From Lepidostoma basale (lineage: Eukaryota; Arthropoda; Insecta; Trichoptera; Lepidostomatidae), in NCBI GenBank assembly GCA_022606425.2, contig JAHDVF020000178.1, positions 496,001-560,000 of the forward strand: a stretch of 64,000 nucleotides of DNA. The letters are read 5' to 3'. Every line of letters starts with the position of its first letter. Position 1 is the first letter of the stretch. Of this stretch, positions 10,301 to 56,260 are shown piece after piece. Both the position numbers and the translations under genes were made by a program. A model generated the notes under the pieces. The model saw only the letters and a program-made list of their open reading frames with translations, did not search any database and was not told the origin of the DNA.

Positions 10301-13043
10301 CTGAGTCGTTCGATGAGCCGGGAACTGGTCTCCCGGATTTCTCTGCATGTGGCTCCACCGATGTCATCTGGCGCCTGTATGGTTGACTGCCGATGAATTG
10401 GTCCGGTCTCCCTGCAGGATGTCCCATGGAAGGATCGTCTTTGTTCTGCTGCTGCTGCGGCTGCTGTGAGTCCCGCCCTGAATGCGACGGACCCTCGTGT
10501 TTCAATTTTCGAAATTCACCCCGCCTTGATAGCGTCGGGCCCTCTTGATCCGCGATGCGATCGGCTACAGCCGAGTCGTTACACGAGCCGGGAACTGGTC
10601 TCCCGGATTTCTCTGCATGTGGCTCCACCGATGTCATCTGGCGCCACCGCTCGTATGGTTGACTGCCGATGAATTGATCCGGTCTCCCTGCAGGATGTGC
10701 CATGGCAGGATCGTACTTGTTACGCTGCTGCTGCGGCTGCTGTGAGTCCCGCCCTGAATGCGACGGACCCTCGTGTTCCAATTTTCGAGAATCGCCCCGC
10801 CATGATTGCGTCGGGCCCTCGATCTGTTCAGGCGACTCGGAAGATGATGTCCGTCGCCTTTCCAATTCTGGAGTTTGACTTCTCCAGTTAGAGACACGTT
10901 CCTTTATACATGGCGTATTTGAACTTGTGGATCTCATTTTAAACACAAGTTCATTGTGAGCTTCTTCGGCCTCCAAAATTGCCATTTCTGCTTGAAGCTG
11001 CGCCTTCCTTTTCGCTTCTTCGGCCTCCAAATTCGTCCTTTCTGCTTGAAGCTGCGCCTTCTTTTTCGCTTCTTCGGCCTCAAAAATTGTCCTTTCTGCT
11101 TGAAGCTGCGCCTTCCTTTTCGTCAACCTCAGCTGCTCACGGGACTTCCATAACAACGCCTCCATTCTTGAGCGTGTTGATACGTCACTCGTCACTGAAG
11201 ATGCTCTCGACGCACTTTTAGCACCCTGCTGCTCCATCTTATTCAGCCAAGTCCAAGATCCAACTCGAAGGACCAGATGTTTCAGCCTAAAGCTTAACAC
11301 TTGTCACTTTGACTCGGTTAAACTGAATTTCCTGGTCGCGCACACACATACTCTCACGTCACGTTTTCCCAAATAATAACTCCGGTCTCGGATCGAACTA
11401 TTTAATTCCGCCCAAAGCATTACGACATTCCTAGCAAATGTCCACTTCTTCGACGGAACGGAAAACTGACGTGAGGTCGCGGGAGCGTAAGGATGTTCCT
11501 TACTCTAGCACTGACAAGTGGTGACTTCTCCCTTCTCTAAAAGGGTACTGAATATAAAGCCAACCCTGACAAAGGGTGGCTGGTTTTCCCGTTACCTCAA
11601 GTCCATTCCGTTCCGTGACATATTTATGCACATTAATTACAAAATTAAAACTTAATATTTAACTAATTATAATCTTAACCTAACCACACCGTAAGGCTTT
11701 ACCTTTTACCGTGTAGGCCAATTAGATCAATTTACATAAAATACTAAGTCGTTACATATCTATTCATATAACAAAGATGCAAAGACAAACAAAGACACAC
11801 AAAACATTACAAAATTTAAATACTGCAATAATGTTAGGTATAACTAACATATATCTAAAATGTACTGTGACTAACCAACTCTTTTTATTTATAATAATAA
11901 ATTTTTTAAATAATAATTTTCTATCTGCCTACCCTCTCGGGGAAACGGCATGATGGTTTCTTATCATTGTACCTACTGCTAGGATTATCCTTTATAAGCG
12001 CTCTATAGAATTTACTGTTTACATAAACTTTAAGTAAACTAATTTTAATGTTTGGGACTAACCCATTTTAACTATTTGACCTAAACAAACAACCTAAATG
12101 CATTGTTTGAAGAATACGGGAAAAACTGCAATTATGTTTATTGACCTTTTAAAAATACCTTTCTCCGGTCCTAAGCCAGCACCTTTGACTGTTCGGCCTA
12201 TACAAATAACATCCAAACAATTATTTATTATTTTATTTGCCAGAAATACCCGCGATAATATTCAAAACCTTTACAAGTCGGCAAACAAAGGTAAAAATTA
12301 TATCTACATAAATAACATCTGTAATTATTTAAAGTCTAAATGTCTAGTTGCTAACATCTTTGTTTGATTACAAAAATAGCCTAAACAATGATCATGATTA
12401 TGATGATGAGCCTTCGAAACATGTCGAGAAAATAAACTCATAAGTGGAAGAAACAGTATTTAAATTCATAAAAAATTCGTCATTATGGAATTCCAGTGAT
12501 AACGCCTTAAGTTTATCTAAAACTAATTATCGATACATAAAGCTACAAATATTTAATATGGTAACGACGCTAATAAATTTAAGATTTTTATTATTATTTA
12601 TTCTGCGCCATGTTGAAAAAAACTATGCAAGTCTAGTTAAATAGGAATATGTGGACTTTTGATAGACCTCCAAACTAAGTTATAATCTCAAAAGTAAATT
12701 AGTTGCTTTAAATTAAACCAAAACACGGTTTAAAATCGCGTAAAATAAATGTCATTGTCATAAAAGATATAAATCAGAAATAATATTAATCCAGTAAAAT
12801 TTGGAATACGAAAATGTACGTATGGAGTGCGAAGAAAACTAAATAATTCATTGATACATGAATTAGAGAATATTGTAATGGCGAAGATATTCGTCGTGGT
12901 AAAAAAAGGAGACTTTATGGACAAGGTCTTTCAAAATACACAATAGGGACATAAAATCAGACAAAATTACCTGGTCTAGCTTTTCGTTTAACATCTTTGA
13001 TTCGTTTCCTAGCTTTGTGACTTAGTTTTATGTCGTTTTGCAT
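4338..13043 (-). CDS. JMJD6: JMJD6, JmjC-domain lysyl hydroxylase / arginine demethylase
   Basis: Nuclear Fe(II)/2-oxoglutarate oxygenase that hydroxylates lysines of splicing regulators; arginine demethylation is also reported. Coding exons on the minus strand: 13043-12971, 5552-4849 and 4724-4338, joined at GT-AG introns (ACCAG|GTAATT to TTCAG|AACTG; AAACCC|GTGAGC to TTTCAG|GTGGAA). The phases fit and give 387 codons (human about 403). Exon 1 encodes [16 protein letters not shown], the basic N-terminus typical of the family, and reads on into ELHDKVSW. The Fe-binding triad is present: His192 and Asp194 in [14 protein letters not shown] and His278 in PGGWWHVV. The C-terminus is a Ser/Asp run followed by KKKRRKK, a likely nuclear signal. 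Intron 1 is 7.4 kb and carries a BEL/Pao element in the sense orientation. Head-to-head with the kinesin-13 gene. The identification is secure. Confidence 0.96.
5692..6180 (+). pseudogene. Degenerate LINE reverse transcriptase fragment in JMJD6 intron 1
   Basis: Pieces of a LINE RT can be read on the plus strand across stop codons: [51 protein letters not shown] and [15 protein letters not shown]. These are RT motifs in the right order (fingers, then motif A with its Asp), so this is a decayed LINE copy, antisense to JMJD6. Stop codons and at least one frameshift break it. The weak sequence that follows to about 6290 may be part of the same element. Confidence 0.75.
6314..6517. mobile_element. 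Foldback (palindromic) MITE
   Basis: A nearly perfect palindrome of about 200 bp. The left arm (from ATTAACTGTTTAATTGAAAC through CAGCTGTTTTGCTAACCAAT to CATCAGGTGT) is repeated inverted on the right, with the centre near 6418. It could fold into one long hairpin. It has no coding capacity and lies in JMJD6 intron 1. Confidence 0.8.
6526..7160. other. JMJD6 intron 1, unassigned
   Basis: Intron sequence with no recognised gene. The part around 6545-6780 is more GC-rich and may be the tail of an old LINE, but no protein motif could be read with confidence. Confidence 0.45.
7286..8432 (-). repeat. 3' LTR of the BEL/Pao element
   Basis: 1147 bp. From about 7436 to 8432 it appears identical, base for base and in length (997 bp), to the other LTR. 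The first 150 bp (7286-7435), which is the U5 end in element orientation, differs strongly from its partner in both sequence and length. A small 89-codon ORF at 8143-8412 is duplicated in the other LTR and is probably chance. Confidence 0.88.
8547..11237 (-). CDS. BEL/Pao Gag-Pol-derived ORF with altered RT catalytic motifs
   Basis: An open frame of 896 codons if read from the ATG at 11237, just inside the 5' LTR; an ATG at 11300 lies within the LTR and is less likely. The N-terminus is charged coiled coil with three repeats of about 18 residues built on [19 protein letters not shown]. Next come two copies of a 90-residue Gln/Ser/Pro-rich repeat. The rest is BEL-type RT ([22 protein letters not shown]) running into RNase H-like sequence ([26 protein letters not shown]). 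The residues that should be catalytic are changed: LTADIKEM-type motif A reads LTANIQKM (about 9795-9815) and YMDD reads YMEV (about 9548-9572). Protease and integrase are missing. The frame is nevertheless uninterrupted. It is a transposon ORF, not a host gene, unless it has been domesticated. Confidence 0.82.
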   Translation of the reverse strand: MEQQGAKSASRASSVTSDVSTRSRMEALLWKSREQLRLTKRKAQLQAERTIFEAEEAKKKAQLQAERTNLEAEEAKRKAQLQAEMAILEAEEAHNELVFKMRSTSSNTPCIKERVSNWRSQTPELERRRTSSSESPEQIEGPTQSWRGDSRKLEHEGPSHSGRDSQQPQQQRNKYDPAMAHPAGRPDQFIGSQPYERWRQMTSVEPHAEKSGRPVPGSCNDSAVADRIADQEGPTLSRRGEFRKLKHEGPSHSGRDSQQPQQQQNKDDPSMGHPAGRPDQFIGSQPYRRQMTSVEPHAEKSGRPVPGSSNDSAVVDRIADQGKALSLFTGRPNNENKLHSVNASVIEDLYIPKQSVVCKSYVDKNKECENDKITLGKKVYKNREFSEANCNKIENCNLNVYARQFLVKNIMCIIDKFYLPRFTVFNSNKSGKLVIVFDAAAKLKVISLHDKLLKGPDLYNSVLGIMFKFRQHKIVLTANIQKMILQINITEKDVFNKLLFLCRGNNRELPPVTYAMCSIIFGAKSLMLSAKYVKKKNGENYSENFPEAVDAFRIKYYMEVYLDSVKSGEAAQHLIRQIRFMHDKGGFNMTSRALNRLIAFKNIPPSERFHNFVKFKAVNMVQRTLGLQCDPKLDLLFFYLSFKKIGKEIVSGVQVRTKRTRLKMIITAFDPPGSLAPLTVRLKFLMQIVRLSRIDIDEKISINTRNYNELVAWLKIQCEVKHLKILRFYEIGCVKVKNRKFHIFCDFNKMKLCSVAYCRVQKVTENIKATFIARKAKGLQGVLLKNRLAKKIIENQSIKYKSTHLWTDSNVVMCWLQSDDTNFKSFVAHQLRKIDEIVGTDCRPWLPSVENLVENDIRKEVDENHPELRSEVLHTLLLEEEKLVNSRDKNRVWHIS
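10261..10815 (-). repeat. Two tandem ~280-bp repeats inside the BEL ORF
   Basis: Two consecutive copies of about 270-280 bp (about 10265-10545 and 10546-10815) encode near-identical blocks around [31 protein letters not shown] and [18 protein letters not shown]. The copies differ by substitutions and by an indel at the QPYERWRQM / QPYRRQM site, so the duplication is not brand new. The frame is kept across the junction. Confidence 0.85.
11278..12387 (-). repeat. 5' LTR of the BEL/Pao element
   Basis: 1110 bp. Positions 11391-12387 match the 3' LTR over their full 997 bp; 11278-11390 is the diverged U5 end. Its outer end borders the ATGAT duplication at 12388-12392, and its inner end borders the putative primer-binding site. 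Confidence 0.88.
12480..12970. other. JMJD6 intron 1, remainder
   Basis: AT-rich intron between the transposon stack and exon 1. No gene or repeat recognised. Confidence 0.5.
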
Positions 13044-14170
13044 GGTACTTGATGGAAAAATTGACTAATTACAACTTTTAAACGAAACCCTCAACATCAA
13101 AGCCACAGGTTGACAGCTACTAGTTACCGAAACCGACATAAGATATAAATATGACCATAGATTGTTGAATATGACGATACAATATGACAGTCAGCTTATT
13201 GTCTATGAACTTTTCCTCAAATATTTTTTTTTTATAAAAGTACTAAGTGCTTTGTTTATACACGTGTTTATTTAAAATTCTTTTTTCAGATACCCTTTCT
13301 TGTGGAGAAATGGAGCTAGTAAGAATAAATTAACCTTATAAGAATTTCCAGTCAAAGTGATACTTCTTTATTGATGCGATAACAACAGTTGTTTTTCAAC
13401 GAATAAGGATTTAAACGTCATATTATTCTTCTTGAAATGATTAGATTGAGAAAAAAATAAAACGAGAGGCCACAACGGTCCAATTCTGTCACCCTCGTGT
13501 TGTTTAGTTGAAAATTAAAAAATATATTTTGGGTGTACCAGTACCATTTTTTATATTAATATAGAGCAGTTATTTTTTGAAAAATATTTGCTAAAATATT
13601 ACTATTTCCGAATAATTAGCGAATAATAAAAAAATAATACAATTGTGCGGCTTTATTTCACGAGTGTAAGCATCCTAAATACGGCAATATATTCATAATG
13701 TAATATACCATTTATGTAAATATATGTATGATAAATTAACTTCCTATGTTATATGTTTGTAAGATGACAATGTGTAGTAAAAGCTTCACGAATAAGATAT
13801 AAGATGATTGCACATAATAAATAAGATGCTCTTAAAAAACAGTAAAATTCGAGAAAACATTTATTTCAAAGAAATAAAACATTGTTTATGCACCTGAGAT
13901 CTTGAAACCATGCAATATTTTTACACGACCAGTAGTACTACATTTGACTTCAGCAGTTAATAAATTTTAAACGCTGTTCCAGCCTGAAGTCGGATGCTAA
14001 TGGCACAGTTCAACTGTCAGTTTGCGTATTGAAAATTTTATAAGGCAGTTTTGGCCGGTTTCTCGGTAAACGTTTTGTAATTACATATATTCGCGACTTT
14101 ATTTGTTATAAACCAATGTTTGAATGTTTAAAGTGGTTTGTCAGCTAAAAAGTGATTATTTGTGATCGAA
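13044..14170. promoter_or_regulatory. Divergent intergenic region between JMJD6 and kinesin-13
   Basis: About 1.1 kb separates the two start codons, with JMJD6 leaving on the minus strand and the kinesin on the plus strand. It should contain both promoters and 5' UTRs. No TATA box or other diagnostic element could be assigned with confidence; the region is AT-rich. Confidence 0.5.
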
Positions 14171-52483
<38,313 letters not shown>

Positions 52484-52594
52484 CACCAGCTTCTGTTTTA
52501 CCCAGTGTTTATTTCCTAGAGAAAATTATAATGTGAGATCGTAATCACTAAGTTAATCACAGTGTAATCCTTTTCCATATTGCAATTAAACATT

Positions 52595-52600
52595 AATAAA
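52595..52600 (+). terminator. Klp10A: Polyadenylation signal of kinesin-13
   Basis: AATAAA 112 bases after the stop codon at 52481-52483. It gives a short 3' UTR and ends the gene before the small ORF at 52899. Confidence 0.65.
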
Positions 52601-52898
52601 TGCTAAATATTTAATTATTGTATTTTATACTTTAGTGGATGCGATCACTTTTACTGCAGGACCAAGTACAGTTGAACTACGCAAGGTCAATATTCTAAGT
52701 GAGTTGGAACATTTTTGGCTTTTATCTTAATATAAAAGCTTTAAAGTGTGCACATAATTACTAATTGCAATAAGGTATAGTTATTTGTGAAAATGGTTAA
52801 TGAAAAATTCTGATGCACATCGATAATGTTAATAAAGCTGTACGAATTCGATAGATTCTAAAGTGATTTTGTCCTCATTGACTTGAAATAGCAAGACG

Positions 52899-53165
52899 AT
52901 GATGGAAAAATTCAAGTCACGCGCTTCAGGGGCAGTTTGTATTGGTAGTTGTGTACGCACACTACGTGCTCTGTATCAGAGTAACACGGAAACACTCATT
53001 CCAGTGGACCTCCACGATGCGAGCCACAGTTTTCAGAGGAGTTTAAAAACCAAAAATGTAATGCCAGCGAAACCTTTACAAGAGTTTAACGCGTTAAGTT
53101 TGGAAAACATATTGTCAATGAAAGAGATCATTAAAATTAATAATTATAATAAAATTACACATTAA
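52899..53165 (+). CDS. Hypothetical small protein, 88 residues
   Basis: Not recognised. The frame starts with two adjacent Met codons (52899 and 52902) and ends TAA at 53163-53165. The protein is mildly basic and without a membrane segment, signal peptide or repeats; it opens MEKFKSRASGAVCIGSCVRT and has a Leu-rich C-terminal half ending in a Lys/Ile/Asn-rich tail. Composition is more balanced than chance frames nearby, and an AATAAA about 160 bases downstream (near 53325) could end its transcript. The ATG is preceded by ACTTGAAATAG|CAAGACG, which could be an acceptor, so an upstream exon (for example 52656-52685, between GCAG and a GTCAAT) cannot be excluded. It lies between kinesin-13 (same strand) and FICD (convergent). 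Confidence 0.5.
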   Translation: MMEKFKSRASGAVCIGSCVRTLRALYQSNTETLIPVDLHDASHSFQRSLKTKNVMPAKPLQEFNALSLENILSMKEIIKINNYNKITH

Positions 53166-53833
53166 TAATGTACACCTCCAAGGGTAGAAAGGCATTAAAA
53201 ATCTGCTCTACTTTGCCTTAATATTTATTTTTATACTTAATCGTATTGATAATTTTTTTTTAATTCCTATGTAATATTTTGTGTAACATGTAACTAAAAT
53301 TAAAATGCTTTTTAACATCACAAGAAATAAACAATGTTTATGCATGTTTAAAATATTCCAAGTTTTTTTATTTACAGCTAAGATAACTTTTTCATTTTAG
53401 TAATTCATATCGAGCCACCCCACCACGGATACTGGACAGTGATTAACTTAAAAACGGCTTCAAAAATTCTTCTAATCTATCAGGATTCATGTTATCATTC
53501 GCTCTTTATCAAAATGTTTTGTCTTACAATGCACATTAAATTTTATTAAGCTTATGGTAATAGATAAACATAAGTAGGTAATAACATACACTGGTGTGTT
53601 TAAGGGAGCATGAGAATTTATTTACAGTTGAATCCAGGTAACAAGTTCAGTTACTGCTATAACATTGCAATATTAATGAATATACAAATCTTATAAATTA
53701 TACACAGAACAAGAATTGCTCTTATTTTATGGCCAGCCATAAAATAAATATCACAGATTGGGAATTTAATATTTTTTTTATTTACACATGCACCATTTTT
53801 GTGCGCCAAGTAATTAAATAATTATAAATATTT
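53166..53833. other. Convergent 3' flank of the small ORF and FICD
   Basis: AT-rich sequence with a plus-strand AATAAA near 53325 and a minus-strand AATAAA (TTTATT at 53777-53782) about 50 bases past the FICD stop, a probable FICD poly(A) signal. Confidence 0.6.
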
Positions 53834-55803
53834 TTAATTATCATCTTCCAGTCCACTCCCTTCTTCTGACAGTATAGTAGGCTGTGCAATGGCAGGAACT
53901 AAATGAGAGAATTCATTTGTTGCCCAGAGATATAGATCCAGAGTCCTCTCAGTAGACTCGGCAATGAATCTCACGAAAGGTCTCACGTCTCCTTCGTTTG
54001 CGGCTTTTAGATAATTATAGTACAGATGACGATGCTGCTTCAGGATGATGACCGGGGGGTACCCGACCTGCATCAATAGCAGGTTCATCAATAATCGTGA
54101 AGTGCGCCCATTTCCATCGATAAAAGGATGAATGTGCACAAGCTTATAATGGGCCAATGCAGCATATCTGAAAAATTAATAATACAATCTTTAATGTATT
54201 ATGCAAAACATCGTATAAGGGTAAGACCTCATTAGTGCGTTGCATTGCGTCGTCGCAACGTCAACGCTGCGTCATTTTACATTTGCTTTTTAATGACATG
54301 TCGTCGTTTCAACGGATCGACGGACAAGACGAAGCGATCGAGAGATCCATTGTCACATACCAGAAAGCATTAAAGTTATTTGATTCAAATTAATCCTTTC
54401 CAGTCTTATGTCGAGTTATATTTTTTTCAAGATACATACCGTGTAATTTGATATTAAAAATTATACTATTGATATGGATCTTTTAAGTTTAAAAGATGAA
54501 AATCTTATATTACAAAAATATATAAATTTATTTACAAACCCTATACCATTTTTTCGGAGAAAAGAGTAAATTATTTATGATTCTCATAGAATACAAATTA
54601 AAATAATTAAACATTGGAATTAGTTCAAGATACTTAAAAGTTAACGATAATAAAATTTTGTATTGTACAACAATCTTTTATCCAAGAAAAGTTAGTTGTA
54701 TTCACTCGTGATTGAGTTGGGTCGAAGTAACAAACAAAAAATACAATATTCATTAGTAATCATCATAGAATGGTAATTAAAGAGACAGAAAAAGTTTGGT
54801 AACCAACTCACCTTACAGGATGCATGTCTAAAGCATCATCGGAATTGAGCCAAGTGAGAAATTGTCCCATTAGAGATTGAATCAGAGTGGGTCCAGGGGG
54901 TACGTGGCCACCCACGTACACTTGAGTTCGGCGGAAATAACCACCTTCTGTTGGATCTACATAACCTAACACTCTCCGGTGTATGTCCAATATATCGTGA
55001 ACTGTGATACCTTGCATTCTGTTCAACAGAGTAGAATTGATATACTTCATGGCGGCATCCAATCCAAATATTTCATTGTGTTCATCAATACTTTTTCCAC
55101 CAATTGCTAAACGAGTTTCTAGGATCGACCTCGTCTGCTGAAGAGACATTGTGTTTCCCTCAATGCCGACTGTGTGGTAAATATGTTGGAAATATGCTTC
55201 CTTTTTTGCTCTTCTTAATGCAGAGTTAGAGTCGGGGATAGAAGAGAGGGCATCGCGCTTTTTATCAATCTTTTCCAACATTTCCTGATCCAAGTTCTCC
55301 ACGATGCTGGCAGTGCGCTGCCTGTTGGTGAGAGCTGCTGTGTGGCCGGGGTAGTTCGTAAGAGCCTTGAGGTAAAGCTCATCAGCCTTGACTACGTCTC
55401 TCTTCGTCTCTTCCATAAACTCTCCGAAATGGGTGAGGATGTCTGGGTGCTTGGGAGAAAGTGCTACGGCATGTTGAAAGAGTTTTAAAGCTTTATCTGA
55501 TTTCCCTTGCGACTTCATTTCTAGAGCAGCTTGTAATGAAACGATCGCTTCGGAATCAGATACTGTATCATCAACATTGTGTTTCTTCTGTGCATATGCT
55601 AACGACAATTCACCCAAAGTGTCATCAGAAATACTCAGAGAATAATCGGAAGTAATAGGTGTAAAAGGTGAGTTTTTTGTAACATGGCGATAAGATTTGT
55701 TTTTTGATAGAATGCAGAAAAGCACGATTGAACAGATACCCACAATAAATGTGAAAATCCACGTTTGCTTACGAAAACAAGGAAAAGCGATATTAAAATT
55801 CAT
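53834..55803 (-). CDS. Fic: FICD/Fic protein adenylyltransferase of the ER
   Basis: AMPylates and de-AMPylates the ER Hsp70 chaperone BiP. Two coding exons on the minus strand, 55803-54812 and 54167-53834, joined at GTAAG|GTGAGT and TTTTCAG|ATATG in matching phase; 441 residues (human 458). A single membrane segment lies at about 15-32 ([19 protein letters not shown]), as in type II ER proteins. Two TPR-like helical pairs occupy about 86-160. The inhibitory helix keeps TVGIEGN with Glu215 (human Glu234), which governs the switch between AMPylation and its removal. The catalytic loop [12 protein letters not shown] has His344 and Arg352. All key residues are present, so the enzyme is predicted active. 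The start codon is the first Met before the membrane segment. Divergent to DDX51 with 457 bp between starts. Confidence 0.96.
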
Positions 55804-56260
55804 TTCTGTAGAAATATTTTTTTTCTAACATTGCCTTTCAAAATAATAAAAAACATAATTAACGATACTCAAACGTACAATCTGATAATACTGTCAATAA
55901 GTTTACTGTTTTAGTTTTACGTGAAAGTAAATCTGTACAACCACGTATTATATTTGTCATTTTGGAACTGAATCAGAATGAACATCGTACGGAATACTTG
56001 ACATCTACGATTAACATAGATCGTTTCATTTACCAGAGACAATGAAACGTAAGAGCACAAAAAACAGATGAAGATTATTGTCTTTTTATCTCTGATAACA
56101 TGTGAGGTTTATACCACGTGCGTCTAATGCATGTGTTTGACGTTTTGAGATATTTTGACGTATCGAAATATTTTTAAGTATTGTAGATTAATAAATTAAT
56201 GATATATTTTTGTAGTTACATGTTAAGGCTGATTACACCCACTTCTAATATTTTTGTGAA
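55804..56260. promoter_or_regulatory. Bidirectional promoter region, FICD / DDX51
   Basis: Only 457 bp lie between the two divergent start codons, so both core promoters and 5' UTRs must fit here. No TATA box was obvious. It contains ATACTTGACATCTACG and TGTTTGACGTTTTGAGATAT stretches of unknown meaning. Confidence 0.6.

Larger units (their letters stand above)
7286..12387 (-). mobile_element. BEL/Pao-type LTR retrotransposon, 5.1 kb, internally deleted
   Basis: A full-length insertion bounded by the 5-bp duplication ATGAT (7281-7285 and 12388-12392). The two direct LTRs start TGTTTCAGCC and end CCTAAACA on the plus strand; the element itself reads on the minus strand. Next to the 5' LTR is a probable primer-binding site (minus strand TCTGGTCCTTCGAGTTGG, 11277-11260), and next to the 3' LTR a purine tract (AAGGGGTGGAAA, about 8433-8444). 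One long ORF joins a gag-like N-terminus to RT and part of RNase H. No protease, zinc knuckle or integrase could be seen, so the element is non-autonomous. It lies in sense orientation inside JMJD6 intron 1. Confidence 0.88.
7161..12479. mobile_element. Foldback MITE copy split by the BEL/Pao insertion
   Basis: The left half (about 7161-7285) contains CACTTTTGAGTTTATTTATC, CTCGACATGTTTCGAAGGCT and a CACCTTATTCATCGGGAAAA stretch; the right half (12388-12479) carries the inverted counterparts (GATGAGCCTTCGAAACATGT, CGAGAAAATAAACTCATAAG) and ends in ATTCATAAAAAATTCGT. An unbroken palindromic copy of the same family lies at 57781-57989 and a half copy at 34385-34490, which shows what the empty element looked like. 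Confidence 0.75.

Noticed and set aside
11238..11300. ATG at 11300 as start of the BEL ORF
   Set aside because: It lies inside the 5' LTR before the primer-binding site; the ATG at 11237 follows that site and starts the usual coiled-coil Gag-like N-terminus.
52656..52685. Possible small exon upstream of the 88-codon ORF
   Set aside because: GCAG and GTCAAT border it, but there is no start codon in frame and no supporting similarity; recorded only as a possibility under the ORF.
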